A stretch of 64,000 bases of DNA from Lepidurus packardi (taxonomy: Eukaryota > Arthropoda > Branchiopoda > Notostraca > Triopsidae): positions 43,369 to 107,368 of the forward strand of contig JAKZAN010000107.1 of assembly GCA_023053545.1 (NCBI GenBank). The letters run 5' to 3'. Position numbers and translations under genes: made by a program. Under the pieces are notes generated by a model. That model had not been told where the DNA came from and made no database searches. It worked only from the letters and a program-made list of their open reading frames with translations. Shown in pieces: positions 1-10,700 of this stretch. Position 1 is the first letter of the stretch. Every line of letters starts with the position of its first letter.

Positions 1-2
1 TT

Positions 3-3000
3 CCTGATTTTGACGCATGTTTGGCCGACCAAGTCATGGCGGAAAGGCTGGTACGGCCTACGTGTAAGCCAGAACCGACGAAACGAGAAGGGAGTGTTCC
101 GAAGACTCCCAACACAACGAAACCGCGTTTCTCCCCGACCGTACTAGCAACGAGTATCGACAATCGCGATAGCACGACAAATGAATGTATTGTCTGCAAC
201 GAGCAGCACCCGATCGAAGACTGTGACAAGTTCACAGGTCTTTCGCCAACCGAGCGGATTTCAGTGGCGAAGCGCAAGGGTCTCTGTTTTAGGTGCCTCC
301 GCAATGGGCACCTAGGCAGACAATGTAACCGAACAGACATTTGCGAGGTTAACGGCTGTAAGTCCTTGCACCACAAGCTACTACATGGTGCACCCCGAAG
401 CAGTTACGAAGCAAATTCCGCTACGACCATCAGAACTGGAAACTCACCGAACAGCGAAGAGAAACCAGCCGTTCCGATGATCAACGCTGTGGCTTCTAAT
501 AGGGCAGTCGGCCGAACGCTGCTCTACGTAACCCCAGTGAGGCTTAAGGCAGAAGGCAGGTACTTCGACACCTTCGCCTTATTTGACCCTGGTAGCGAGG
601 TCACCCTAATCCAAAACGACGCAGCAGCACAGCTTGGACTACAAGGAGATCCGGTACGCCTGCAACTCGGAACATATCATGGTCAAGATCCAGAAGTAGA
701 TGCGCACAGGGTGAACTTTTCCATCGAATCCATAGACCGGACAACGACAATCGAAATTCCAAAGGCACTCTCCGTTCCCCGAGTGAACGTTTCGCGATGG
801 TATATTAATTGGCCCGAAGAAAAGAAGAAATGGTCTCACTTGGCAGATCTCGACCTACCTGAAGTCGACGCGTCTCAGGTTACCGTACTCGTGGGCCACG
901 ATGCGATCAGAGCGCACAAACAACTCGATTGGCGCGAACCACCTCCAGGTGTATCAGCCCCGACCGCTATGTTAATACGTTTTGGTTGGTCCGTCGTTGG
1001 GTGCTACCCTTTCTGGACCTCGGAATCGCGTCCTGCCAGCTGCAACATGATTAGATGTGAGCCCTCACCCGAACTACAAGACCTCCACGGATTGGTGGAG
1101 AAATTCTGGACCATAGAAACGCTAGGGATCGCAAAAAAGGATATCCCAGCTAGTCCAGAAGACACGAAGGCCTTGCAAGTCTTCGAGAGTTCCATCTACC
1201 ATGACGGAGAACGCTTCGAGATCGGCTTGCCATGGAAGTCTCCAGAAACTACCCTACCTAGCAATCGAAGTTCCGCCCTGAAGCGTTTATTCACGATGGA
1301 GAGGAGATTTGCTCGGGACCCCGAATTCGCTATAAGATACGAGGCCGTAATCGACGAATACATCTCCCTCGGACACGCGAGACCACTGCAGCCCAACGAA
1401 CTCGAAGGCCCCAAGGGTCGAACTTGGTTTCTTCCCCATCATGGGGTGATCAACCCCAACAAACCCGATAAGATACGCGTAGTCTTCGATGCCTCAGCGA
1501 AACACGATGGTGTTTCCCTAAATTGCTGCCTACTTCGAGGTCCCGATTTCATCGTCAGTTTACCCGGACTTCTCACTAGACTCCGTGAAGGTCTTGTTGC
1601 TGTTTCGTCGGACGTGGAAAAAATGTTCCACCAAGTTAGGGTGAAACCGGAAGATCAAGCTGCTCTCCGCTTCCTTTGGAGGTCACCCGGAGAGACGTCG
1701 GCCCCACGCACTTATCAGATGACCGTCCAAATCTTTGGAGCGGTATCATCACCCTCAATCTGCATGTTTGCTCTGCGAAGGACGGCGGAAGCCTTTTCAC
1801 CTGACCGGCCAGACCTCATCGAAAAAATCAAAGCAAACATGTATGTTGATAACTTACTGGACTCCAGTAATACGGAGGAACAGGTGATTGCAACCTGTAG
1901 TGAGCTATCTAACCTGTTGCGTCGCGGTGGGTTCAAACTGACTAAGTGGCTGTCCAGCTCTAGAAGGGTGATGGGATCTCTTCCAAGCGTCGAACGTTTG
2001 GACCCGAAGCTGGACCTCGACCTAGATGAACTCCCGATTGAACGGACGCTTGGAATGCTATGGAACGCCGAAAGGGACACATTGTCTTTCAAGATCACCA
2101 TTGGAGAGTGCAAGTACACCAAAAGGAATGTCCTAAGGACGGTATCAAGCATTTTCGATCCGCTTGGCTTCCTGTCACCGGTGATACTTGTGGCAAAATC
2201 CCTCCTCCAGGAGATTTGGCGTCTCAACATCGATTGGGACGAAGACCTGCCATCAGGGCTCGCGAACACCTGGGAGTCTTGGCTAAGCGAACTCGAATGT
2301 CTTAATTCGTTATCCATCGACCGCTGTTTCAGAAGAGATGACACTCCGATTTCCTCCGCCCAACTCCACACGTTCAGTGACGCTTCCGAAATAGGATACG
2401 GCGCGGTGAGTTACCTGAGATTGTTCTACACTTCTGGAGAACGGTCAGTGGTATTTGTCATGTCTAAGTCTCGCGTTGCCCCCATAAAACAACTAACGAT
2501 TCCGAGACTCGAACTTCTTGGAGCACTGGTGGCGGCACGTTTGTCTTGTACAGTTATGAAGGAGCTCGCGATGCCCGTACAGGAGTCCTACCTCTGGACC
2601 AACTCCACGACAGTATTAAAATGGTTGCGTTCAACCCATCGTCTTACTACATTCGTGGCTAACAGGGTCGGAGAGATCCTAGAGCTTACGGACCCTACAC
2701 AGTGGCGTCACATTGCCGGGAAGCAGAACCCAGCTGACGAATGCAGCCGTGGACTGTTGGCTCGAGACTTCGTTAATGGAAAACGCTGGTTCAGGGGCCC
2801 CGACTTCCTGCTTACTCCGCAAATCACCTGGTCGAACCAAGACACGTTCGAGCAAAGTCCGATTCACGATCCGGAAGTCGTCCTAACGAAATGGGCCGGC
2901 CTTATAGAGGAACCCACAAAGGAGATAGACGACCTGTTCGAGAAGTCATCCCGTCTCGCGCGAATCAGGCGTGTTGTCGCATACATTCTTCGCTTCGCCC

Positions 3001-4424
3001 GAAACTGCCGGGTAAACTCCGAAAACAGAAAACGCGGATGCCTTGATGCTGTGGAGCTGAGAGGGGCTATGATAATATGCCTCAAGACGGCCCAGCTTTC
3101 TTCTTTCGCCGAAGAGCATAAGGCCTTACAAGACGGCAATGGAATTAAGGTCAGCTCACGTCTCTCAAAGCTGAACCCAGTCATCGACCATGACGGGCTG
3201 ATCCGAGCGGATGGAAGAATCCAGCACGCCCAAGTTGATCCCGATACTCGCAACCCGATTCTTTTATGCCCGAACCATCCACTCACAACTCTGATAATCC
3301 GCGACATCCACGAACGTTTATTGCACCCCTCTACTGAACGCACGCTTTGCGAATTACAGCAGACATATTGGGTGTTACGTGGACGGTCAACAGTACAAGG
3401 CATGGTACGGAAGTGTGTAACTTGTCGGAAGGCAAGGAGTCAGCCGCAAATTCCCATGATGGCGGCCCTACCAAAGGATCGTCTGCAATCGTCCATGCCA
3501 GCATTTACGAACACAGGCGTCGACTTTTTTGGCCCTTTGCAAGTAGTTATTCACCACAGAATACACAAACGCTATGGATGCATTTTTACCTGCTTAGTCA
3601 CGCGGGCCGTCCATATTGAACTCACCGAATCGTTGGATGCCGACTCGTTTTTAATGGCCCTACGACGGTTTATCGGTAGGCGTGGCTGCCCCGTTACCTG
3701 CTACAGCGACAACGGAACCAATTTAGTAGCGGGCGAAAGGATACTACGAGAAGGTTTGCAAAACCTAAAATCTGACAAGTTGCTAAATGACGTTTCCAAG
3801 AGGGGAATTACTTGGCACTTATCCCCCCCTGCGGCTCCACACTTTGGGGGTGTATGGGAGCGGATGGTTCGCTCTGCCAAGGTCGCCTTGCGTGCTACCT
3901 TAAAAAATCGAACGGTAACCGACGAGGTACTCGACACCTTAATGGTAGAGGTTGAGTCGCTTATCAACAGCCGCCCCTTAACTCACGTTAGCCTGGACCA
4001 TCGTGACCTGCAGCCGCTAACGCCGAACCACTTTCTCTTGGGGAGGGCTAATCCCAACATTCCCCCTGACATCTTCTGCGAGGAGGAAGTTAGCTCCCGG
4101 AAGCGTTGGCGTTCTTCAAAAATCATTGCTAATGGATTTTGGCGACGTTGGTTCAGGGAATACGTTCCCAACTTGATCGAGCGTCGGACATGGCTTAAGG
4201 CTCGGCGAAATTTACGACCGGGAGACGTCGTAATTGTAGTGGACAACAATAGTCCCCGAGGGCGGTGGCGTTTAGGCCGTGTTACTGAAACCATCCCGGG
4301 ACCGGATGGTGTCGTTCGCACCGCGGTCATCAAGACTGTGAGCGGTGAATATGTTAGACCCGTGACGAAACTGTGCCTACTTGAAGAAGCTGAAGACGCC
4401 ACCCCAGAAGACTCGGCTGTTTAA
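3..4424 (+). CDS. BEL/Pao retrotransposon Gag-Pol polyprotein, 5' end outside window
   Basis: The frame is open from the window edge, so the true start lies upstream; the first ATG-like codons here are internal. Residue numbers below count from the TTG at 21. The order is: Gag C-terminus with a Cys-rich segment and the zinc knuckle CFRCLRNGHLGRQC (from ~89); an aspartic protease with LFDPGSEVTLI (D189, a DSG/DTG variant); reverse transcriptase with the upstream catalytic Asp in SSDVEKMFHQ and the YxDD box reading YVDN (608-611); RNase H with FSDAS, PRLELLGA and WTNSTTV (N861); an HHCC-type integrase zinc region ending CVTC; an integrase core with D1168 (GVDFFGP), D1230 (YSDNGTN) and E1280 (GVWERM); and a basic C-terminal domain like DUF5641. 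The domain order PR-RT-RNH-INT and the LTR just downstream fit BEL/Pao. It is unbroken over 1,470 codons, but two catalytic Asp positions read Asn, so enzyme activity is doubtful. Confidence 0.93.
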   Translation, partial: PDFDACLADQVMAERLVRPTCKPEPTKREGSVPKTPNTTKPRFSPTVLATSIDNRDSTTNECIVCNEQHPIEDCDKFTGLSPTERISVAKRKGLCFRCLRNGHLGRQCNRTDICEVNGCKSLHHKLLHGAPRSSYEANSATTIRTGNSPNSEEKPAVPMINAVASNRAVGRTLLYVTPVRLKAEGRYFDTFALFDPGSEVTLIQNDAAAQLGLQGDPVRLQLGTYHGQDPEVDAHRVNFSIESIDRTTTIEIPKALSVPRVNVSRWYINWPEEKKKWSHLADLDLPEVDASQVTVLVGHDAIRAHKQLDWREPPPGVSAPTAMLIRFGWSVVGCYPFWTSESRPASCNMIRCEPSPELQDLHGLVEKFWTIETLGIAKKDIPASPEDTKALQVFESSIYHDGERFEIGLPWKSPETTLPSNRSSALKRLFTMERRFARDPEFAIRYEAVIDEYISLGHARPLQPNELEGPKGRTWFLPHHGVINPNKPDKIRVVFDASAKHDGVSLNCCLLRGPDFIVSLPGLLTRLREGLVAVSSDVEKMFHQVRVKPEDQAALRFLWRSPGETSAPRTYQMTVQIFGAVSSPSICMFALRRTAEAFSPDRPDLIEKIKANMYVDNLLDSSNTEEQVIATCSELSNLLRRGGFKLTKWLSSSRRVMGSLPSVERLDPKLDLDLDELPIERTLGMLWNAERDTLSFKITIGECKYTKRNVLRTVSSIFDPLGFLSPVILVAKSLLQEIWRLNIDWDEDLPSGLANTWESWLSELECLNSLSIDRCFRRDDTPISSAQLHTFSDASEIGYGAVSYLRLFYTSGERSVVFVMSKSRVAPIKQLTIPRLELLGALVAARLSCTVMKELAMPVQESYLWTNSTTVLKWLRSTHRLTTFVANRVGEILELTDPTQWRHIAGKQNPADECSRGLLARDFVNGKRWFRGPDFLLTPQITWSNQDTFEQSPIHDPEVVLTKWAGLIEEPTKEIDDLFEKSSRLARIRRVVAYILRFARNCRVNSENRKRGCLDAVELRGAMIICLKTAQLSSFAEEHKALQDGNGIKVSSRLSKLNPVIDHDGLIRADGRIQHAQVDPDTRNPILLCPNHPLTTLIIRDIHERLLHPSTERTLCELQQTYWVLRGRSTVQGMVRKCVTCRKARSQPQIPMMAALPKDRLQSSMPAFTNTGVDFFGPLQVVIHHRIHKRYGCIFTCLVTRAVHIELTESLDADSFLMALRRFIGRRGCPVTCYSDNGTNLVAGERILREGLQNLKSDKLLNDVSKRGITWHLSPPAAPHFGGVWERMVRSAKVALRATLKNRTVTDEVLDTLMVEVESLINSRPLTHVSLDHRDLQPLTPNHFLLGRANPNIPPDIFCEEEVSSRKRWRSSKIIANGFWRRWFREYVPNLIERRTWLKARRNLRPGDVVIVVDNNSPRGRWRLGRVTETIPGPDGVVRTAVIKTVSGEYVRPVTKLCLLEEAEDATPEDSAV

Positions 4425-4440
4425 TAAGTTTTGGGAACAA

Positions 4441-4454
4441 AACTGGGCCGGCGT
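4441..4454 (+). other. Polypurine tract region of the BEL/Pao element
   Basis: The short stretch between the polyprotein stop and the LTR ends with a G/C-rich purine-biased segment (GGGCCGGCG) directly before TGTTCC. This is where the plus-strand primer lies in BEL/Pao elements. Assignment is by position only. Confidence 0.4.
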
Positions 4455-4771
4455 TGTTCCGGACAAGTACAGTCCGGAAGGGGAAAGAATGAAGGGAAAG
4501 GGAATGGAAGGGAAAGAGAAAGAGGGACAAAGGGGAGCTCGCGGTTGTCTCGAAAGGCAGAAAGGCAGTTGCGATTAAACAGTGAGAAAGAAGGTTGTAG
4601 AAAGGTTTTTGATGAAAGGTAATCTAAGTGACGTGGGTGTTGGGTGGGGGTTACTTGAGTTTGGAGCTTTGTGTTACGTTCGAGTTAAATACATTCGACC
4701 TGACTTTTCTCCCTTAACACGAACCTCGATCGCCAATTGCCCAACGGTGTTGGCCATAACTGTTGGTAACA
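4455..4771 (+). repeat. 3' LTR of the BEL/Pao element (317 bp)
   Basis: It starts TGTTCC and ends GGTAACA, so the ends obey the TG...CA rule and share the inverted tetramer TGTT/AACA. An 8-bp perfect inverted repeat (TTCCGGAC at 4457-4464, GTCCGGAA at 4472-4479) lies at its start. A purine-rich GGGAAAG/GGAAAGA tract follows. The right boundary is set by the first recognisable satellite word at 4772. The small open frames inside it look accidental. Confidence 0.8.
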
Positions 4772-7700
4772 GAACTAGTATAAACCAGTTTAAACCAGTT
4801 TAGACCTGTGTAAACCAGTTTATACCAGTTAAAACCAGTTTAGACCTGTTTACACCGGTATAAACCAGTTTATAATCTAGTTTTGACCAGTTTAAACCAG
4901 ATTAAGCCAGTTTTAACCGGTTTAAACCAGTTTGAACTAGTATAAACCAGTCTATAAACTACCTTAAACCAGTTTAGACATGAGTAAACCAGTTTTGACA
5001 TGAGTAGACCAGTCTAAACCAGTTTGAACTAGTATAAACCAGTTTAAACCAGTTTAGACCTGTGTAAACCAGTTTATGCCATTTAGAACCAGTTTAGACC
5101 TGTTTACAAAGGTATAAACCAGTTTATAAACTAGCTTAAACCAGTGTAGACCTGTGTAAACCAGTTTAAACCAGTTTGAACTAGTATAAACAAGTTTAAA
5201 CCAGTGTAACACAGTTAATAAACTAGTTTAAACCAGTTTAGACCTGTTAAAAAAATTTAAACCAGTTTGAACTAGTTTATAGCAGTTAAAACCAGTTTAG
5301 ACCTGTTTACACCGGTATAAACCAGTTTATAATCTAGTTTTAACCAGTTTAAACCAGATTAAGCCAGTTTTAACCGGTTTAAACCAGTTTGAACTAGTAT
5401 AAACCAGTTTATAAACTACGTTAAACCAGTTTAGACATGAGTAAACCAGTTTAGACATGAGTAGACCAGTTTAAACCAGTTTGAACTAGTATATACCAGG
5501 TTAAACCAGTGTAAAACAGTTATTAAACTAGTTTAAACCAGTTTAGACCTTTTAAGGCCTGGTTTAAACCAGTTTAAGCCAGTTAAAAACGGTTTAAACC
5601 AGTTTATAAACTAGCTTAAACAAGCTTAGACCTGTTAAAAAAAATTTAAACCAGTTTGAACTAGTATAAACCAGTATAAACCAGTTTAGACCTGTGTAAA
5701 CCAGTTTATACCATTTAGAACCAGTTTAGACCTGTTTACACAGGTATAAACCAGTTTATGAACTAGCTTAAACCAGTTTAGACCTGTTTACACCGGTATA
5801 AACCAGTTTATGAACTCGCTTAAACCAGTTTAGACCTGTGTAAACCAGTTTAAACCAGTTTGAACTAGTATAAACAAGTTTAAACCAGTGTAAAACAGTT
5901 AATAAACTAGTTTAAACCAGTTTAGACCTGTTTAGGCCTGGTTTAAACCAGTTTAAGCCAGTTAAAAACGTTTTAAACCAGTTTATAAACTAGTTTGAAC
6001 AAGTTTAGACCTGTTAAAAAAATTTCAACCAGTTTGAACTAGTATCAACCAGTTTATTCCAGTTAAAACCAGTTTAGACCTGTTTACACCGGTATAAACC
6101 AGTTTATAATCTAGTTTTGACCAGTTTAAACCAGATTAAGCCAGCTTTAACCGGTTTAAACCAGTTTGAACTAGTATAAACCAGTTTACACCAGTTAAGA
6201 CCTGTGTAAACCAGTTTATACCATTTAGAACCAGTTTGGACCTGTTTACAAAGGTATAAACCAGTTTATAAACTAGCTTAAACCAGTTTAGACCTGTGTA
6301 AACCAGTTTAAACCAGTTTGAACTAGTATAAACAAGTTTAAACCAGTGTAAAACAGTTAATAAACTAGTTTAAACCAGTCAAGACCTGTTTAGGCCTGGT
6401 TTAAACCAGTTTAAGCCAGTTTAAGCCAGTTAAAAACGTTTTAAACCAGTTTATAAACTAGTTAAAACAAGATTAGACCTGTTAAAAAAATTTCAACCAG
6501 TTTGAACTAGTATAAACCAGTTTAAACCTTTGTAAACCAGTTTATACCAGTTAAAACCAGTTTAGACCTGTTTACACCGGTATAAACCAGTTTATAATCT
6601 GGTTTTGACCAGTTTAAACCAGATTAAGCCAGTTTTAACCGGCTTAAACCAGTTTGAACTAGTATAAACCAGTTTAAACCAGTTTAGACCTGTGTAAACC
6701 AGTTTATACCATTTAGAACCAGTTTAGACCTGTTTAAACCGGTATAAACCAGTTTATAAACTAGCTTAAACCAGTTTAGACCTGTGTAAACCAGTTTAAA
6801 CCAGTTTGAACTAGTAAAAACAAGTTTAAACCAGTGTAACACAGTTAATAAACTAGTTTAAACCAGTTTAGACCTGTTAAAAAAATTTAAACCAGTTTGA
6901 ACTAGTTTATACCAGTTAAAACCAGTTTAGACCTGTTTACACCGGTATAAACCAGTTTATAATCTAGTTTTAACCAGTTTAAACCAGATTAAGCCAGTTT
7001 TAACCGGTTTAAACCAGTTTGAACTAGTATAAACCAGTTTATAAACTACGATAAACCAGTTTAGACATGAGTAAACCAGTTTAGACATGAGTAGACCAGT
7101 TTAAACCAGTTTGAACTAGTATAAACCAGATTAAACCAGTGTAAAACAGTTAATAAACTAGTTTAAACCAGTTTAGACCTTTTTAGGCCTGGTTTAAACC
7201 AGTTTAAGCCAGTTAAAAACGGTTTAAACCAGTTTATAAACTAGCTTAAACAAGCTTAGACCTGTTAAAAAAAATTAAACCAGTTTGAACTAGTATAAAC
7301 CAGTATAAACCAGTTTAGAAATGTGTAAACCAGTTTAAACCATTTAGAACCAGTTTAGACCTGTTTACACCGGTATAAACCAGTTTATGAACTAGCTTAA
7401 ACCAGTTTAGACCTGTTTACACCGGTATAAACCAGTTTATGAACTCGCTTAAACCAGTTTAGACCTGTGTAAACCAGTTTAAACCAGTTTGAACTAGTAT
7501 AAACAAGTTTAAACCAGTTTAAAACAGTTAATAAACTAGTTTAAACCAGTTTAGACCTGTTTAGGCCTGGTTCAAACCAGTTTAAGCCAGTTAAAAACGT
7601 TTTAAACCAGTTTATAAACTAGTTTGAACAAGTTTAGACCTGTTAAAAAAATTTCAACCAGTTTGAACTAGTATCAACCAGTTTAAACCAGTTTAGACCT

Positions 7701-10700
7701 GTGTAAACCAGTTTATACCAGTTAAAACTAGTTTAGACCTGTTTACACCGGTATAAACCAGTTTATAATCTAGTTTTGACCAGTTTAAACCAGATTAAAC
7801 CAGTTTTAACCGGTTTAAACCAGTTTGAACTAGTATAAACCAGTTTACACCAGTTTAGACCTGTGTAAACCAGTTTATACTATTTAGAACCAGTTTGGAC
7901 CTGTTTACACCGGTGTAAACCAGTTTATAAACTAGCTTAAACCAGTTTAGACCTGTGTAAACCAGTTTAAACCAGTTTGAACTAGTATAAACCAGTTTAA
8001 ACCAGTTTAGACCTGTGTAAACCAGTTTATACCAGTTAAAACCAGTTTAGACCTGTTTACACCGGTATAAACCAGTTTATAATCTAGTTTTGACCAGTTT
8101 AAAAAAGATTAAGCCAGTTTTAAATGGTTTAAACCAGTTTGAACTAGTATAAACCAGTCTATAAACTACCTTAAACCAGTTTAGACATGAGTAAACCAGT
8201 TTTGACATGAGTAGACCAGTCTAAACCAGTTTGAACTAGTATAAACCAGTTTTAACCAGTTTAGACCTGTGTAAACCAGTTTATGCCATTTAGAACCAGT
8301 TTAGACCTGTTTACAAAGGTATAAACCAGTTTATAAACTAGCTTAAACCAGTTTAGACCTGTGTAAACCAGTTTAAACCAGTTTGAACTAGTATAAACAA
8401 GTTTAAACCAGTGTAAAACAGTTAATAAACTAGTTTAAACCAGTTAAGACCTGTTTAGGCCTGGTTTAAACCAGTTTAAGCCAGTTTAAAACAGTTAAAA
8501 ACGTTTTAAACCAGTTTATAAACTAGTTAAAACAAGTTTAGACCTGTTAAAAAAATTTCAACCAGTTTGAACTAGTATAAACCAGTTTAAACCTTTGTAA
8601 ACCAGTTTATACCAGTTAAAACCAGTTTAGACCTGTTTAAACCAGTATAAACCAGTTTATAATCTGGTTTTGACCAGTTTAAACCAGATTAAGCCAGTTT
8701 TAACCGGCTTAAACCAGTTTGAACTAGTATAAACCAGTTTAAACCAGTTTAGACCTGTGTAAACCGGTTTGTACCATTTAGAACCAGTTTAGACCTGTTT
8801 ACACCGGTATAAACCAGTTTATAAACTAGCTTAAACCAGTTTAGACCTGTGTAAACCAGTTTAAACCAGTTTGAACTAGTATAAACAAGTTTAAACCAGT
8901 GTTAACACAGTTAATAAACTAGTTTAAACCAGTTAAGACCTGTTTAGGCCTGGTTTAAACCAGTTTAAGCCAGTTTAAGCCAGTTAAAAACGTTTTAAAC
9001 CAGTTTATAAACTAGTTAAAACAAGTTTAGACCTGTTAAAAAAATTTCAACCAGTTTGAACTAGTATAAACCAGTTTAAACCTTTGTAAACCAGTTTATA
9101 CCAGTTAAAACCTTTTTAGACCTGTTTACACCGGTATAAACCAGTTTATAATCTGGTTTTGACCAGTTTAAACCAGATTAAGCCAGTTTTAACCGGCTTA
9201 AACCAGTTTGAACTAGTATAAACCAGTTTAAACCAGTTTAGACCTGTGTAAACCAGTTTATACCATTGAGAACCAGTTTAGACCTGTTTAAACCAGTTTG
9301 AACTAGTATAAACAAGTTTAGACCAGTGTAACACAGTTAATAAACTAGTTTAAACCAGTTTAGACCTGTTAAAAAAATTTAAACCAGTTTGAACTAGTTT
9401 ATACCAGTTAAAACCAGTTTAGACCTGTTTACACCGGTATAAACCAGTTTATAATCTAGTTTTAACCAGTTTAAACCAGATTAAGCCAGTTTTAACCGGT
9501 TTAAACCAGTTTGAACTAGTATAAACCAGTTTATAAACTACGTTAAACCAGTTTAGACATGAGTAAACCAGTTTAGACATGAGTAGACCAGTTTAAACCA
9601 GTTTGAACTAGTATAAACCAGGTTAAACCAGTGTAAAACAGTTAATAAACTAGTTTAAACCAGTTTAGACCTTTTAAGGCCTGGTTTAAACCAGTTTAAG
9701 CCAGTTAAAAACGGTTTAAACCAGTTTATAAACTAGCTTAAACAAGCTTAGACCTGTTAAAAAAAATTTAAACCAGTTTGAACTAGTATAAACCAGTATA
9801 AACCAGTTTAGACCTGTGTAAACCAGTTTATACCATTTAGAACCAGTTTAGACCTGTTTACACAGGTATAAACCAGTTTATGAACTAGCTTAAACCAATT
9901 TAGACCTGTTTACACCGGTATAAACCAGTTTATGAACTCGCTTAAACCAGTTTAGACCTGTGTAAACCAGTTTGAACTAGTATAAACAAGTTTAAACCAG
10001 TGTAAAACAGTTAATAAACTAGTTTAAACCAGTTTAGACCTGTTTAGGCCTGGTTTAAACCAGTTTAAGCCAGTTAAAAACGTTTTAAACCAGTTTATAA
10101 ACTAGTTTGAACAAGTTTAGACCTGTTAAATAAATTTCAACCAGTTTGAACTAGTATCAACCAGTTTAAACCAGTTTAGACCTGTGTAAACCAGTTTATA
10201 CCAGTTAAAACCAGTTTAGACCTGTTTACACCGGTATAAACCAGTTTATAATCTAGTTTTGACCAGTTTAAACCAGATTAAGCCAGTTTTAACCGGTTTA
10301 AACCAGTTTGAACTAGTATAAACCAGTTTACACCAGTTTAGACCTTGTAAACCAGTTTATACCATTTAGAACCAGTTTGGACCTGTTTACACCGGTGTAA
10401 ACCAGTTTATACACTAGCTTAAACCAGTTTAGACCTGTGTAAACCAGTTTAAACCAGTTTGAACTAGTATAAACAAGTTTGAACCAGTGTAACACAGTTA
10501 ATAAACTAGTTTAATCCAGTTTAGACCTGTTAAAAAAATTTCAACCAGTTTGAACTAGTATAAACCAGTTTAGACCTGTGTAAACCAGTTTATACCAGTT
10601 AAAACCAGTTTAGACCTGTTTACACCGGTATAAACCAGTTTATAATCTAGTTTTGACCAGTTTAAACCAGATTAAGCCAGTTTTAACCGGTTTAAACCAG

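Larger units (their letters stand above)
1..4771 (+). mobile_element. BEL/Pao LTR retrotransposon, 3' part
   Basis: This is the coding region plus the 3' LTR of one BEL/Pao element. The 5' LTR, primer-binding site and most of gag lie before the window. The element ends at 4771 where the satellite begins without any intervening unique DNA, so it inserted into or at the edge of the array. The next five bases, GAACT (4772-4776), belong to a normal satellite word and would be the target duplication if the same five bases precede the unseen 5' LTR. Confidence 0.9.

Noticed and set aside
1715..2371. Long antisense frame of 218 codons in the BEL polyprotein
   Set aside because: It is a shadow of the RT-coding strand; the sense frame carries all recognisable motifs.
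4381..4803. Small plus-strand frames downstream of the BEL polyprotein
   Set aside because: They lie in the purine-rich 3' LTR and run into satellite; composition explains the lack of stops.
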